A program made the position numbers and the translations under genes. Positions 29,489 to 39,896 of a DNA stretch of 64,000 nucleotides are shown piece after piece. The number at the start of each line of letters is the position of its first letter. Position 1 is the stretch's first letter. The DNA lies in NCBI GenBank assembly GCA_949316235.1, contig OX438744.1, positions 27,577,578 to 27,641,577 of the forward strand, in the 5' to 3' direction. The DNA is from Oegoconia quadripuncta. Taxonomy: Eukaryota > Arthropoda > Insecta > Lepidoptera > Autostichidae. The notes under the pieces were generated by a model, which made no database searches, was not told the origin of the DNA, and saw only the letters and a program-made list of their open reading frames with translations.

Positions 29489-30512
29489 TTATATTATGCA
29501 ATAAAGGCAATTTATATTGTATTGTTATTGTATTTCTCGGTGGACTCTGTTAACCTTTACAGGTGACATTATTATCTATCTGTCTGACTGTCCGCTGTTC
29601 CTATTGCGTGTACGCTGACCTCTATCTTATCATCTTACTTTGATTTGTAAAACAATACCAAATTGTCATCATTTTTATCATATTTGAGCACGAGTGAACT
29701 TGACGCGTACGTCTTACTATCTGGTGCGTTAATGAAGTGTTTATTATCATTCCAACAATTCATTGTTTGTTTTAACAAAGAAATATTATGTTACAATCTA
29801 TATTCATCATCATATAGGATGTCCACTGGTGAACATAGACCTTCTCCATAGATTTCCTGCTGCTAGCGACTAAACACGAGCGTTATTAGACCTTCTCACC
29901 ACTTTGTGTTTGTAGGAAATCACTTAGTTTCGACGCAAGGAAACGAACGACACCTGGCAATTAACTCTTAATTAAACGCGTGGGGTATTTGAACCCCAGT
30001 GCAGATTAAAAATGTATAATAATTCCTCGAATTTTGCAACAATATTCTCCACGCGCCTAATAGTAAAACGCTCATTACTTAATAATTTACTCGCATGCGT
30101 GTACCAGGATTGCTATGTTGTGTCTGAAGAGTGTGTCTGGGGTTCAAACGGACCCCGCGCGATCACTTACGTGATTTTTTTGGAGTTGTGTAATTTGTTG
30201 GACCATTGCAAAAATATATGAGGTGAAGTATGGAAATTGAGAGACCAGAATCTTCTATGACACCCCCTCCACCAACTTCTCAAGGCAGGTGTATCTTTTG
30301 TCCAATGAAATCACGATGCGCTAAATTTGTAATGACCATTTGACTACGCTATGTGCTGATTGTCTACAAAAAATTTAGCTTCTAAATTGTAACGTGTGAC
30401 GTTAACTTATTGATAATTTTAAGTTCTATAGACAATAATAATGTTTTTGTTGATGTTCCAGATTCCAAAATAAAAAAATACCCTAATCACTAAAGGTATA
30501 ATTTATTTTTTT
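29489..30512. repeat. Mostly unannotated, with one repeat tail
   Basis: 29803-29870 (CATCATATAGGATGTCCACT, GAACATAGACCTTCTCC) is a fragment of the common GTCCACTGCTGGACATAGG-type repeat. Short frames at 29663 and 30012 have no support. Confidence 0.45.
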
Positions 30513-30729
30513 AATAAATAAATATTTCGGACACTTACACCAATCATCCAGTGCCAAATTAAGCAGAGCTTGTACTATGGACACTAGACAACGGATAAAC
30601 ATATATAAATATTTATATAAACATCCATGACTCGGGAATAAAGGTTAGTATTCATCATACAAACATTTACCCCTCGGGGGATTCGAACCCGCAACCGTTG
30701 GTTTCGCTGACAGGGTCACTATCCACTAT
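30513..30729 (-). mobile_element. SINE-B, 5'-truncated
   Basis: AAATATTTCGGACACTTACA tail, TCCAGTGCCAAATTAAGC, reversed B box GGGATTCGAACCCGCAACC, ending at ACTATCCACTA; the last 15 bases of the head are absent. Confidence 0.85.
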
Positions 30730-31300
30730 TTTAAAATTAATTTAAAAATGAATTATTTTAAATATTAATAAAATAACTTATTATCGTTAATAATAACGGT
30801 GTACACACATAAAAAAAAAACACACATGACCGAATTGCGAACCTCCTCCTTTTTGTAGTCCGTTTAAAGACTATTTTATTAGTACAAGAAGCGTCACTTT
30901 GATTTTGAAAATGGGGTCCGTATGAACCCCACGCGAGCATCTATGTAAGTTTTTAGCCGCGAGCAATTAGAGTTTAAAAATAGGTCATATTATTGTTTCG
31001 TGGTTGGTCTGTACACCTTTTGCTCGTGATCTTTTTCACTATCAATAATTGCTGGGGAGAGATATCTGCATTGTAATCATGAATAATAACTGATAAGACA
31101 TTCAATTTATTACTCAACATAATATACGCAAGTAAGTGCAAATATGAAGTAAGATAGGTCAGGTTGTCTCAAAGATTACATGCATGTTGTTTACGAATGT
31201 GAAATTTTTATGTGAGAATTTGTTTTGTTAACTTCTGTTTCCAAATGATTAGAGATGAAATCGAAATCTAAATAAGTTCATATTAAAAATAATTTAAAAA
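30730..31300. other. No feature seen
   Basis: AT-rich, no coding or repeat family recognised. Confidence 0.4.
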
Positions 31301-31524
31301 TAAGGGTTTGCACTTGACTTCAATCACACGTGATGTTAAGTGAAGATGAGGCGGAAGGTGGAAGCGTACTGACCTGGAAATCCAAATATTTGGGGAACTG
31401 GCTATCTTATCTTTGACAACCGGAACACAACAATGCTATTAACATTGCTGTTTGGCGGCAGATCTAGATAAGATGGTGGTAGCTAGCCAGGCGGATATTT
31501 AAAATGCCCTACCACCAACCAACC
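31301..31524 (-). mobile_element. SINE-A, head missing
   Basis: GGGTTTGCACTTGACTTCAA through CATTTAAAATGCCC...; the copy stops at ACCACCAACCAA where LINE sequence starts. Confidence 0.82.
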
Positions 31525-31529
31525 ACCAA

Positions 31530-32308
31530 CAACCAGCAACCAGTTATTTACATCAGTTGTACAAAGATCATAGTCATATAAAGTCCATCAAGGAGTTTCA
31601 GTGGCTATCTAGCTTGATGTCTTACGGTATCTTGCTGTGGGGAAATGCTGCGGATATAAATACAATCTTTGTTTTACAAAAACGAGCCGTTCGCGCAATT
31701 TATCAATTGAGACCTGCAGTGTTTAAAGTGTATAACATTCTAACCTTTTCGTCACAGTATATTTTTGAAAATCTAATGCATGTCAAAAAATATAGCATCA
31801 TTTAGGAAAAATAGTGATAAACATGATGTCAATACAAGAAATAAACTTGCAGGTCACATAAGTCGCCTCCGCAAAGTCAGTAATTCATTCAAAGGGTTAT
31901 GTATTCGCTTTTTCAATAAGGTTCCTGTTGATCTACAAAATCTTGCTCTCAATAAATTTAAAGATACTATAAAACAGAAACTTATTAACAAAGCATATTA
32001 TAAAATATCAGACTATTTAGATGATAATCATCCCTGAACATAATCAGATCGTTCGCATGTCAGGCTATTTCACAATTAATAATGAAATATGAAAACCTGT
32101 TTGTAATATAAAAACCTTTATGTAAAATCAAAGCCTGATTTCAAAAGAGCAACCCTTCGAGTTTCTTGCTTGTTCTTCTCAGGGGAAAATTGCATTTTGA
32201 ACAAGCAGTGGCTTAAAAATTTTAAAATTTACTATGTAAAATTGACTATTTTAAGATTACTCTGTGTACCTACAAAATAAAGCATTTTTGACTTTGACTT
32301 TGACTTTA
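31530..32308 (+). mobile_element. CR1/Jockey-like LINE C-terminus with complete 3' UTR
   Basis: Frame 1 (31557-31805): MSYGILLWGNAADINTIFVL and QKRAVRAIYQL, the conserved reverse-transcriptase thumb region. After a frameshift near 31790, frame 2 runs to 32037: NSDKHDVNTRNK, RLRKVSNSFKGLCIRFFNKV, KISDYLDD. The 3' UTR ends AAAATAAAGCATTTTTGACTT followed by TTGACT repeats (32280-32308), diagnostic of the tail fragments elsewhere in the window. Disabled by the frameshift and 5' truncation. Confidence 0.88.
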
Positions 32309-32466
32309 ATAGCATTGCTGTGTTCCGGTTGGCAGACATAAGATAACAAGTCCCCCAAATGTGTTGCGGTTTCCGGGTCAGTAACGCTTCCACCTTCGAT
32401 CTCATCTTCACTTAAAATCAGGTGTGATTAAGGTCAAGTATTACCAACTCGTAGTGCATAAAAAAT
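32309..32466 (+). mobile_element. SINE-A 3' half
   Basis: AATAGCATTGCTGTGTTCCG through CAACTCGTAGTGCATAAAAA. With 31301-31524 it brackets the LINE with SINE-A halves in opposite orientation. Confidence 0.82.
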
Positions 32467-33237
32467 CTTTTGGGCTATTTGGTGGATCAAAGGAGGTGTA
32501 TCTATAAATAAAGTGTCTTTTTTTTATTAAAATTACACTATATTGGCATAAACAAATATAAATGTACCTGTAATTTAGAATATTAAATTTGACAATTCAC
32601 GCTTAATTAGAAGGTAAGTTAACTAATAAAATGTGCGCATGCCCCATCACTGGATCCACAATTTATTTTTCTTTTTATTGCATATTTTCTGAAATTGTAA
32701 TTAATTAATTAATCGTTAATAATTAATACTAATTTGACTTGTTTAATAATTTACTATATATTTAATATAATGCTTTAAGACAATGATATTTGCACGCCAT
32801 AAATGGCAAAATATGCGAACGCGCTGTATTACATTTAAAGATCAATTGTTGGACCATATTCTAGTGAATAAATATTTCATTTCATTTCATTTCAAACTAA
32901 TTTGTGTAATATTTTAGTAAATAAATAATTTTTATTCTTTCCTCATGGAGATGTCCAGCAATGGAAGTCCATAGGCTGTGTGAATGTGTTTGGCGGCGGC
33001 GAGACTTGGCGTATGTCAATAATGATTCGACTCACGCAAGCCATTGTCTCCTTTGCATTCGTAATTGATAATTGCAAAACCTGTTATGTATGACCGAGAC
33101 CTCATTTAATATAGAATGTGTAAGATGCAATTCTGTAACAATTCATCTAATTAATTAATTTCCTGGATATCTTTTGTGGTTTAACAATATTATTTGGATT
33201 AATCTTCAACTAATATGATGATGCTTCCGACTGATTT
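32467..33237. other. No gene seen
   Basis: AT-rich. ATTTCATTTCATTTCATTTC at 32877-32896 is a short pentanucleotide array like the one at 44982-45004, likely a LINE tail. 32940-33010 is a little GC-rich. Confidence 0.4.
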
Positions 33238-33567
33238 CCTTTTTTATGCATGACGGGTTCATACTTGACCTCAATCACACCTGATGTTAAGTGAAGATGA
33301 GGTCGAAGGTGGAAGCTTACTGACCCGGAAACCCTAACACATTTGGGGGACTGGCTATTTTATCTCTGATAACCGGAACACAACAATGCTATTAACATTG
33401 CTGCTTGACGGTAAATTTAGATAAGGTGGTGGTAGCTCGCCAGGCAAACATTTAAATGCCCTACTACCAAAAAACAGAGTACTTAAACATATACCCCGCC
33501 GGGGATCGTACCCGCGACCTTCGATTCGTAAACCCAATGTAGTTTACATTGAGCCACGGAGGCGGTT
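33238..33567 (-). mobile_element. SINE-A, full length
   Basis: T-rich tail, GCATGACGGGTTCATACTTG, full body and GAGCCACGGAGGCGGTT. Reversed B box altered (GGGGATCGTACCCGCGACC). Confidence 0.88.
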
Positions 33568-33589
33568 TTCTTTATTACTTAATATTATT

Positions 33590-33912
33590 TATTTATTAAT
33601 TAAATATGTGTTATGTAGTCAATAATATATTAAATGTTTAAGTGCAGTTAAATTATCTAGTTATAGTTTGTAGGCTTAGTTTATGTATTTTTTATCTTTA
33701 CGATATAGTATAATAATTACCAACTATAAAATACATCCGTATTGCTAGTATTAGTGCAAACCTCACCTTCTGGTAGCTTGTATCTTTACCCTAAGATTTG
33801 CATGGAAGAGATCACTGTTAGCGATAAGGCCGCCTTTTTGTGCGATGTACGCTGTATTAATGTAGCTTCATGTAGCTTTTGTTAATTGTGCAATAAAGAG
33901 TATTTCATCTGA
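33590..33912 (+). mobile_element. F-type repeat without the palindrome
   Basis: Reverse-orientation relative of 15785-16372: TGTTATGTAGTCAATAATAT, TAGTTTGTAGGCTTAGTTTA, CAACTATAAAATACAT, CTTCTGGTAGCTTGTATCTT, GCGATAAGGCCGCCTTTTTG and GTGCAATAAAGAGTATTTCA. At 33705-33714 it passes straight through the point where the other copy holds the 271-bp palindrome. Confidence 0.78.
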
Positions 33913-34109
33913 TTAAATACTTAAGTTTTTAATCTTAAATACAAAAAAATATCATCCAAATACACCACAACTAAACTGATTTTTATTAATCACTAAGAAC
34001 CTGGTCCCTCGTGTAGTCTTTAATATAAAAACACATATACACAAACACATACCCAACGCCGTCAAACACATAACTAGTCGTTTATCATCGGGGGTTGCAA
34101 ACAACCGAA

Positions 34110-34230
34110 AGTGACTATTTAACGTACCCTTCAAAGCACGGAAACATGCTAAAGTGATGCTAGTGGTCACCCATCCAAGGACTGACCACATCAAACATTG
34201 CTTAACTTTGCTAATGGAATATTAATAATG
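34110..34230 (-). repeat. 5S rRNA-related repeat, copy 3
   Basis: Best-preserved copy. On the minus strand GTTAAGCAATGTTTGATGTG is followed by GTCAGTCCTTGGATGGGTGA and CCACTAGCATCAC. The 5S core GTACTTGGATGGGTGACC is clearly echoed. Confidence 0.65.
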
Positions 34231-34536
34231 AATGCGACTGTGTCACAAATGCCTCTATCTTCATCAATCATCATTTATGTCACATCAACTATGTGGAATC
34301 GACGTAATAATATATATTTAAACCGTAATAGATTGTGTACATCATTATATGCGAACCAGTACCCATTAAGAGGGTTCACGAGGTCCAGTAGCGCCCTCTA
34401 TTGCCAAATTGAAATTTTTGAAATTCAACATAAATTCAAACGGCCGCATAAACTCTTTGGGTGCATTCGAAACTGAAGCTCAGGGTTAAGGTGCTGATAG
34501 AAATGCTAGTAAGTAGCACGAGAGCATACTATTATT

Positions 34537-34595
34537 GAGCAATTGCTACCTTGTGGCATGTGTGTCGGTACCATGCCATAAGGTAGCAATTGCTC
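34537..34595. repeat. 24-bp-arm hairpin
   Basis: 34537-34560 and 34572-34595 are reverse complements (GCAATTGCTACCTTGTGGCA against its complement) with one mismatch and an 11-nt loop. It abuts a LINE-derived coding fragment. Confidence 0.7.
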
Positions 34596-34715
34596 CGACG
34601 GTCCTGGCGCGGACTCCACCCTTCAACATCCTGGCCGACATGGAGGCCACGGTCTACGACCGCATCCGCTCTGTCGGACGGGATGCCGAGGGGGTCGCGC
34701 CCTGTAATTCTTTTT
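34592..34715 (+). pseudogene. LINE coding fragment (R1/Jockey-like, tentative)
   Basis: One open frame reads APTVLARTPPFNILADMEAT then VYDRIRSVGRDAEGV. The RTPPxxxLADxxAxVY pattern resembles the region after the reverse transcriptase in R1-type LINEs. GC-rich against its surroundings. About 40 codons only. Confidence 0.5.
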
Positions 34716-35095
34716 CATTTGTGTCCATCTAGTTTATTTGTGTCTCCGTGACCCTATTTGATTTATGTCTCTATAACTACATTTCTTTGTGTTCTATTTG
34801 ATCTGTGTCCGTGTGCCTCTATTACATTTGTAACCCTGTAACTCTTTTTCATTTGTATCCATCTAGTTTATTTTTGTCCCTTTGACTCTATTTCGTATAT
34901 GTCTCTATGACTACATTTCATTTGTGTTCCTGTATTTTATTTATGTCCTTATGCCTATTTTTGTTTTTTATTTTATGCCCAACGGGTTGGTTTTTCACCT
35001 CAATCACAGTCAATTGGGGGAATGTGTGTGACTGATTTCATTTGTATCCCCGTGACTCTCTTTGATTTAAGTTCCCATGATTCTTTTCACTAATT
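34706..35095 (+). repeat. Minisatellite of about 25-bp units
   Basis: Units like ATTTGTGTCCCTGTGACTCT ATTTC recur about a dozen times with variation. A longer block (CTTTTTCATTTGT.TCCATCTAGTTTATTT) repeats about 130 bp apart at 34708 and 34838, showing higher-order duplication. A SINE-A tail fragment (34968-35015) interrupts it. Confidence 0.7.
34968..35015 (-). mobile_element. SINE-A tail fragment
   Basis: TTTTATGCCCAACGGGTTGG then CACCTCAATCACAG is the reversed 3' end of SINE-A. Confidence 0.6.
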
Positions 35096-35672
35096 TAGGT
35101 ATTAACACCTAACGCGTGTTTATTTTATTTTATTTATTTAGGACAATTAACAATTGTACAGTAGCTTAATTTTAAGGAATCACAATAATTTTACTAATTG
35201 TACAACCAGCACCATTGTCCCCAAAGTAGCATCATAATGTTCACAGAGAAACCAAAAACATTTACAGTAGTAGAAAGAAAAAACAGTTTTTATAACTAGA
35301 ATTTCAGGTGAGTATGTATACAGGCAAATACTATATAAACTCTATAGACAGGTATGTATACCCACAAATTTTACTTACGTACAGATTTTAACATTTGAAC
35401 CACTCCTAGTAAGTAGGTGCTAAGAGTAGTTCAAATATTAAAATTTTCTAATTCGTCAATTAATCTTGTTCGTGTTAAATGGATCGTATAATTTTTAACG
35501 CCATATTACTGACTCATTCATTGTTTTACTGCATATAACGTTGTAGCAATAAGAATACCAATTAGCTATAGAAGGTCAATAGAAACTATTAAGGCATTGA
35601 TTTTTCAGATACGAGCACACATTTATAATGATTTAACGAACATCAGGAACTGAAGTCTAAACGAATGATTCT
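35096..35672. other. No gene seen
   Basis: 35120-35300 (TTTATTTAGGACAATTAACA) could be a reversed retroelement end. Not assigned. Confidence 0.35.
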
Positions 35673-35720
35673 ATCAGCCCGTAAATATCCCGCTGCAAGG
35701 ATATAGGCCTTCCCTCGTAT

Positions 35721-35960
35721 ATAAATAAATAAAATAAATATTTCGGACACTTACACCAATCATCTAGTCCCAAACTAAGCAAAGCTTGTGCTATGGATAC
35801 AAGACAAACGGATACATATACATAAATATTTATATAAACATCCAAGACTCGGGAATAAATGTTCGTATTCATCACACAAACATTTACCCCTCGCGGGATT
35901 CGAACCCGCAACCGTTGGTTTCGCTGATAGGGTCACTATCCACTACACCAATCGGTCGTC
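35721..35960 (-). mobile_element. SINE-B, full length, inside SINE-C
   Basis: AAATATTTCGGACACTTACA through CACTACACCAATCGGTCGTC. Inserted at CCTCGTAT|ATGAGGG of SINE-C. Reversed B box GGGATTCGAACCCGCAACC. Confidence 0.9.
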
Positions 35961-35988
35961 AATATGAGGGAATGTGGGCCATAATCTG

Positions 35989-36121
35989 TTTAAAAGAGCA
36001 ACCCTAGTTTCTTGCTCGTTCTTCTCTGGGGAGTCAGCTTTGTGAATTAGCAGCAAATTTAAATGTAATATTAATAGTGACGTTTTCAAGTGATAATTTT
36101 GTCCTACGAAATAAAACATTG
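35989..36121 (+). mobile_element. LINE 3' tail inside SINE-C
   Basis: TTTAAAAGAGCAACCCTAGT, TTCTTCTCTGGGGAGTCAGC, GACGTTTTCAAGTGATAATT, CCTACGAAATAAAACATTG. The same tail occurs at 36577 and 45282. Confidence 0.75.
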
Positions 36122-36258
36122 CCGTTTACGAGCAGCCGGATAAATGCACACAAGAAATTAAATTAAATTTAAAAACTCATTACACGGCCTGCCTGGGAAT
36201 CGAACTCGGACCTCCTAAATTGGGGAACTGCGTCTTAACCGCTGAGCCACCGACGCTC

Positions 36259-36459
36259 CAGTAGAATGATTCTATATTGTCGATTTATTTCAGATCATTT
36301 TGAGTTCTTCATTGAATGAAAACTCGCTAATAACGTTTATTTGGGTTGTTGTACATTCGTCACGGAAAAATGTATTTGTCCACAATTTTTATGATGTAAA
36401 TTCCTCATATTAATTTTGATTATTGTAAGTTCGTCATATTGATTTTTTTTGCACAGACA
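36259..36459. other. No feature seen
   Basis: AT-rich sequence between a SINE-C and an RTE-like LINE remnant. Confidence 0.4.
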
Positions 36460-36576
36460 GCAGAAGCGGAGTGAATACTGGGTATGGCCGAAGAAGAATG
36501 AAAGTAGAATTAATGCAGCAGAAATGAGATCATTGAGATATGAGTGGAGAACTTTGTAAGATAGAATCAAGAATAG

Positions 36577-36710
36577 TGAGTTTCTTGCTCGTTTTTCTCT
36601 GGGGAGTCAGCTTTGTGAATGAGCAGTAAATTTAAATTTAACAGTGATAATTTTATCGTACGAAATAAAATATCTTGACTGTGACTATGTGTGTGTGTGT
36701 GTGTGTGTTA
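36577..36710 (+). mobile_element. LINE tail plus (TG)n inside the RTE remnant
   Basis: GTTTCTTGCTCGTTTTTCTC, GGGGAGTCAGCTTTGTGAAT, ACGAAATAAAATATCTTGAC, then a (GT)10-type run at 36688-36708. Confidence 0.7.
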
Positions 36711-36812
36711 GGGAGTTAATCCCTAATTACACTATTCAAAGTCAAACTATGCTTAACGTAGTGTGAAAGTATGCTGAGATGGTTTGAACATGTGGAGAGG
36801 ATGAATAAATAT

Positions 36813-36923
36813 TAAATAAATATAAACATCTTCGCACATACACACAGCGTCATCTAGTTCCACACTAAGCAACTAGGCTTGTATTATGGAAACCAGATGG
36901 TTGATAAACTACACAAATACATG
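36813..36923 (-). mobile_element. SINE-D 3' fragment inside the RTE remnant
   Basis: CACACAGCGTCATCTAGTTC, AACCAGATGGTTGATAAACT, ACACAAATACATG. The tRNA-like head is absent. Confidence 0.78.
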
Positions 36924-37140
36924 AAAGAAGACTAACGAAAGAGATGTATACGAAGCGGGAATGGTACTGTTGGAGGGGAAGATCACGCCAATTCAGGAGC
37001 ACCCTCATCCGATGAGAGCATAATGAACAACTTTATGAGAGTGAATGAAGCACAATATGTGTGTCAGGATCGTAGCAAGTAGCAGTCTGTAGTTTCTTCC
37101 CATTCCTACGGGAAACAGGTGTGACTTTATGTATGTCTGT

Positions 37141-37582
37141 AAAAGGGTTATAAGGATTGGGATTCGCCATTGTCCAACGGAACCTTGGAATAACTCAAGG
37201 CTGGTTAACCCATAAATATAACGACAAAAGATCATTAAATCATTTACTATAATAATATATGAAATGCGGGCCGACCTAGAGGTTGCATAGTTGAAACAAC
37301 TGCATTAATTTTAACCCTGAAATGCAGTAGATAATATTACTTTGCCTATCAGCTTTATGCAAATAAGGTTGTACACCATAAGGGGCAGAAAGGTGACTGC
37401 ATTTGTGTCATATGATATTACGCACGCAATTTTTCTATTTAATAATCTGTTGCTAATGGGTGGTGTTATAATTAACTAGCCTTCTTTGTAAATTAGCCAT
37501 TAAGTAACGCTTATGGTAATACCGTTTATTAGTCCCAAATAAATAAAAAAACTATGACTGCTAGTAGTAGCTTAAATAATTA
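37141..37582. other. No feature seen
   Basis: AT-rich and without recognisable coding sequence. Confidence 0.4.
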
Positions 37583-37970
37583 AAGGCTTTTTGGTGGGAT
37601 CTCGGCGAGTGAAGTTGCAATTTTCTTTATATTTCTTATAATTTGTGCATTCTGACTTTTGAAGATTATTAATGTCAGAATATTGTGCAGCAACAGTTAG
37701 TGATGGTGTACAAGTGAAGGGAAGTGTAAATTAAAGTGCGTAACGAAGTTTTCGGGTTCTCACAAGAAGCCGCCAAAATCTTTTGTAAAGCATTCTGCCA
37801 CTTTACTGAAGAATGACTTGACTGTGACTAGACTCTGTATACGCCAAGTATACGACGAATTACTTGTTTTGACTGAGACTGACTTATAAACTGAAGAAAA
37901 AAGAGATAAAAAGATATGGCTGTATGGACTTTTCCTTCTCCGAGAGGTGAGAATAAAACGAAAAAAAATA
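37583..37970 (+). mobile_element. Family G repeat, near full length
   Basis: GGCTTTTTGGTGGGATCTCG, TTGTGCATTCTGACTTTTGA, ATATTGTGCAGCAACAGTTA, CACAAGAAGCCGCCAAAATC, CAAGTATACGACGAATTACT, GACTGACTTATAAACTGAAG, ending GAATAAAACGAAAAAAAATA. A poly(A)-like end suggests retroposition. Confidence 0.78.
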
Positions 37971-38584
37971 ATTAAATAATTAAACTGCTGAATATTGGCA
38001 AAACAATTTCAGTAAGGACTCTCTATCTACCCGGAAGACAACAATGTAGGCTTTGATGTTTGACGGTAGAAGTTCAAAAGGGGATGGTACCCACCCGGCA
38101 CAGCTTACTTACATTGAAATTACATTACACAAAACACAAAAAATTGCAACTGTAATTTTTGAGTCATTTTCAAAATACCTTGACCTAATAATGCCAGAGT
38201 TAAAAACCAGTGCACGTTCGAAACTTGCTCTTTAGTGCCACCTAAAAGCGGTGAAACAGGCGTAAGGAACTGGTTTCGAAGCACGATTCGCGTTGTTCGA
38301 CAATTTGATGTTGAATTACTTGTAAGTAGGTATCACAAAGATATACTGATTTGAAAGATCTTGTTGTTATTATGTATAGCGCAAGCATTTATTGCATGAG
38401 ATACTTAGAGTTCTGGTTGCTTAGTTGGCAATACAAGTGAAATGAAGTTACGTGTGACCTCATGAACTAGATAGGTTTATTAAAGATTATTGTAAAATAA
38501 CTGGACCGCGTCGCTTTTTCTCTAATTAATCGTAAGTAGATTACAATATGAGATTAGTCAAGAGTAACCTAAACCGAAGCAAAC
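37971..38584. other. No supported feature
   Basis: A 60-codon frame at 38053-38235 has no recognised family. Presumed intronic. Confidence 0.4.
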
Positions 38585-38817
38585 ATGTTTAAGTTCTCGG
38601 GTTGGTTGGTGGTAGGGCATTTTAAATGTTAGCCTGGCTAGCTACCACCATCTTATCTAAATCTGCCGCCAAGCAGCAATGTTAATAGCATTGTTGTGTT
38701 CCGGTTGATAGAGATAAGATAGCCAGTCCCCCAAATGTGTTGGGGTTTCCGAGTCGGTACGCACTTAATCTCAGGTGTGATTGAGGTCAAGTACCAACCC
38801 GTTGTGCATAAAAAAAA
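38585..38817 (+). mobile_element. SINE-A, head missing
   Basis: ACATGTTTAAGTTCTCGGGT through CAACCCGTTGTGCATAAAAA. Also lacks about 25 bp before the tail (CTTCCACCTTCGACCTCATC). Confidence 0.82.
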
Positions 38818-38930
38818 GCATGTATGAATAACTTTATCAGAGCGGCTGAAACGGAATAGTTGTGTCAGGATCGTAGCAAGTGGCAGTATGTGGTCTCAGT
38901 CTATGACTTTATGTATGCAATTTTTGTTTT
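38818..38930 (+). mobile_element. RTE-like LINE tail
   Basis: GCATGTATGAATAACTTTAT, GTTGTGTCAGGATCGTAGCA and AGTGGCAGTATGTGGTCTCA match the end of the RTE-like LINE (63340-63440, reversed). Confidence 0.65.
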
Positions 38931-39150
38931 ATGATTAACTGGATACGCGTTTGATGGAATGTGACGATGCGGCCAAAGATGAAGCACGTAATCTCAGTAG
39001 ATGCCTATTCACCCTGCTCTTGAAGATCCCAAGACTGACGCCGGAAGGGAGTTCCATGCCTTGGCTGTTCGCATTATGAATAAAGAGTCGAACCGCTTAG
39101 TGCGAATGTTCGGAATGTTAACTACATACCGATGTTACCGGTTCACTACA
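38931..39150 (+). repeat. L repeat
   Basis: TTGATGGAATGTGACGATGC, GGCCAAAGATGAAGCACG, AGTAGATGCCTATTCACCCT, GGGAGTTCCATGCCTTGGCT and GTTCGCATTATGAATAAAGA belong to a common lepidopteran repeat. Parts recur at 42549-42660 and 49095-49230. Confidence 0.6.
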
Positions 39151-39477
39151 TACCGGTAATTAATGAAATTGCAGGAAATCGAGATGTTCATTCCTGGAAC
39201 AAAGGCCATAAGAGACGAACGTAATCCTAGAATACACAAAGAGGAATTTAGTAAAACGCCGAGCATCGTCCATTGCTTATTGCGTGGGGATGGTCTTGGA
39301 CTGTCTAGAACACCATTTGACTACATAGGCTTAAAGTGACTACTACATAATGGGTCGAACTCTCAAATCTACTATAAAACAAGTTGACTATTAGCGAAAA
39401 AACTTAGAACACATTTCGCCTGTTGTGTTGTTGTACTATTGTATTTTGTTTTTAAATGTACGAGCGAGGTGAAAAAT
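39151..39477. other. No feature seen
   Basis: Non-coding, no family recognised. Confidence 0.4.
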
Positions 39478-39720
39478 AAAAATACAGAACTATGTGAAAT
39501 CCAATCAAAAATGCTTTATTTTGTAGGTACACAGGGTACACTTAAAATAGTCAGATTTTACATTTTTAAAGCTACTGCTTGTTCAAAATGCAATTTTCCC
39601 ATGAGAAGAACAAGCAAGAAACTAGAGAGGTTGCTCTTTTTTTTAAAAAAAAGGTTTTTATATTACAAAAAGTCACAATAATATTTCATTATTAATTGTG
39701 AAATAGCCTGGTTATTGACT
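39478..39720 (-). mobile_element. LINE 3' UTR
   Basis: Reversed copy of the 32040-32290 region: CAAAAATGCTTTATTTTGTA, GTACACAGGGTACACTTAAA, AAGCTACTGCTTGTTCAAAA, ATTAATTGTGAAATAGCCTG. Confidence 0.75.
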
Positions 39721-39896
39721 TGATGTGACCTTGAGCTTTCTTATGAGACTACGTTTCAGTGCAATAAGTCATCACTGGTAATACATTGATTAAAGATTTA
39801 CGGCTATCAGCACTGAGATATATTGGAGAAGAAGATATTGCGCAGTTTTCGGAACGCTACCCTTTCGAGTTGGATTCAACGTTTAGCCTATCGAAG

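Larger units (their letters stand above)
35673..36258 (-). mobile_element. SINE-C split by two later insertions
   Basis: Pieces 35673-35720, 35961-35988 and 36122-36258 join into one reversed SINE-C (CAGCCCGTAAATATCCCGCT | AATATGAGGGAATGTGGGCC | ACGAGCAGCCGGATAAATGC ... CGCTGAGCCACCGACGCTC). The gaps hold a SINE-B and a LINE tail. Confidence 0.85.
36460..37140 (+). pseudogene. RTE-like LINE 3' end, split by two insertions
   Basis: AATGAAAGTAGAATTAATGC, TGAGATGGTTTGAACATGTG, AGACTAACGAAAGAGATGTA, GTGTCAGGATCGTAGCAAGT and TCCTACGGGAAACAGGTGTG correspond to the C-terminus best seen at 63338-63730. Interrupted by a LINE tail (36577-36690) and a SINE-D fragment (36813-36923). No intact frame. Confidence 0.75.
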
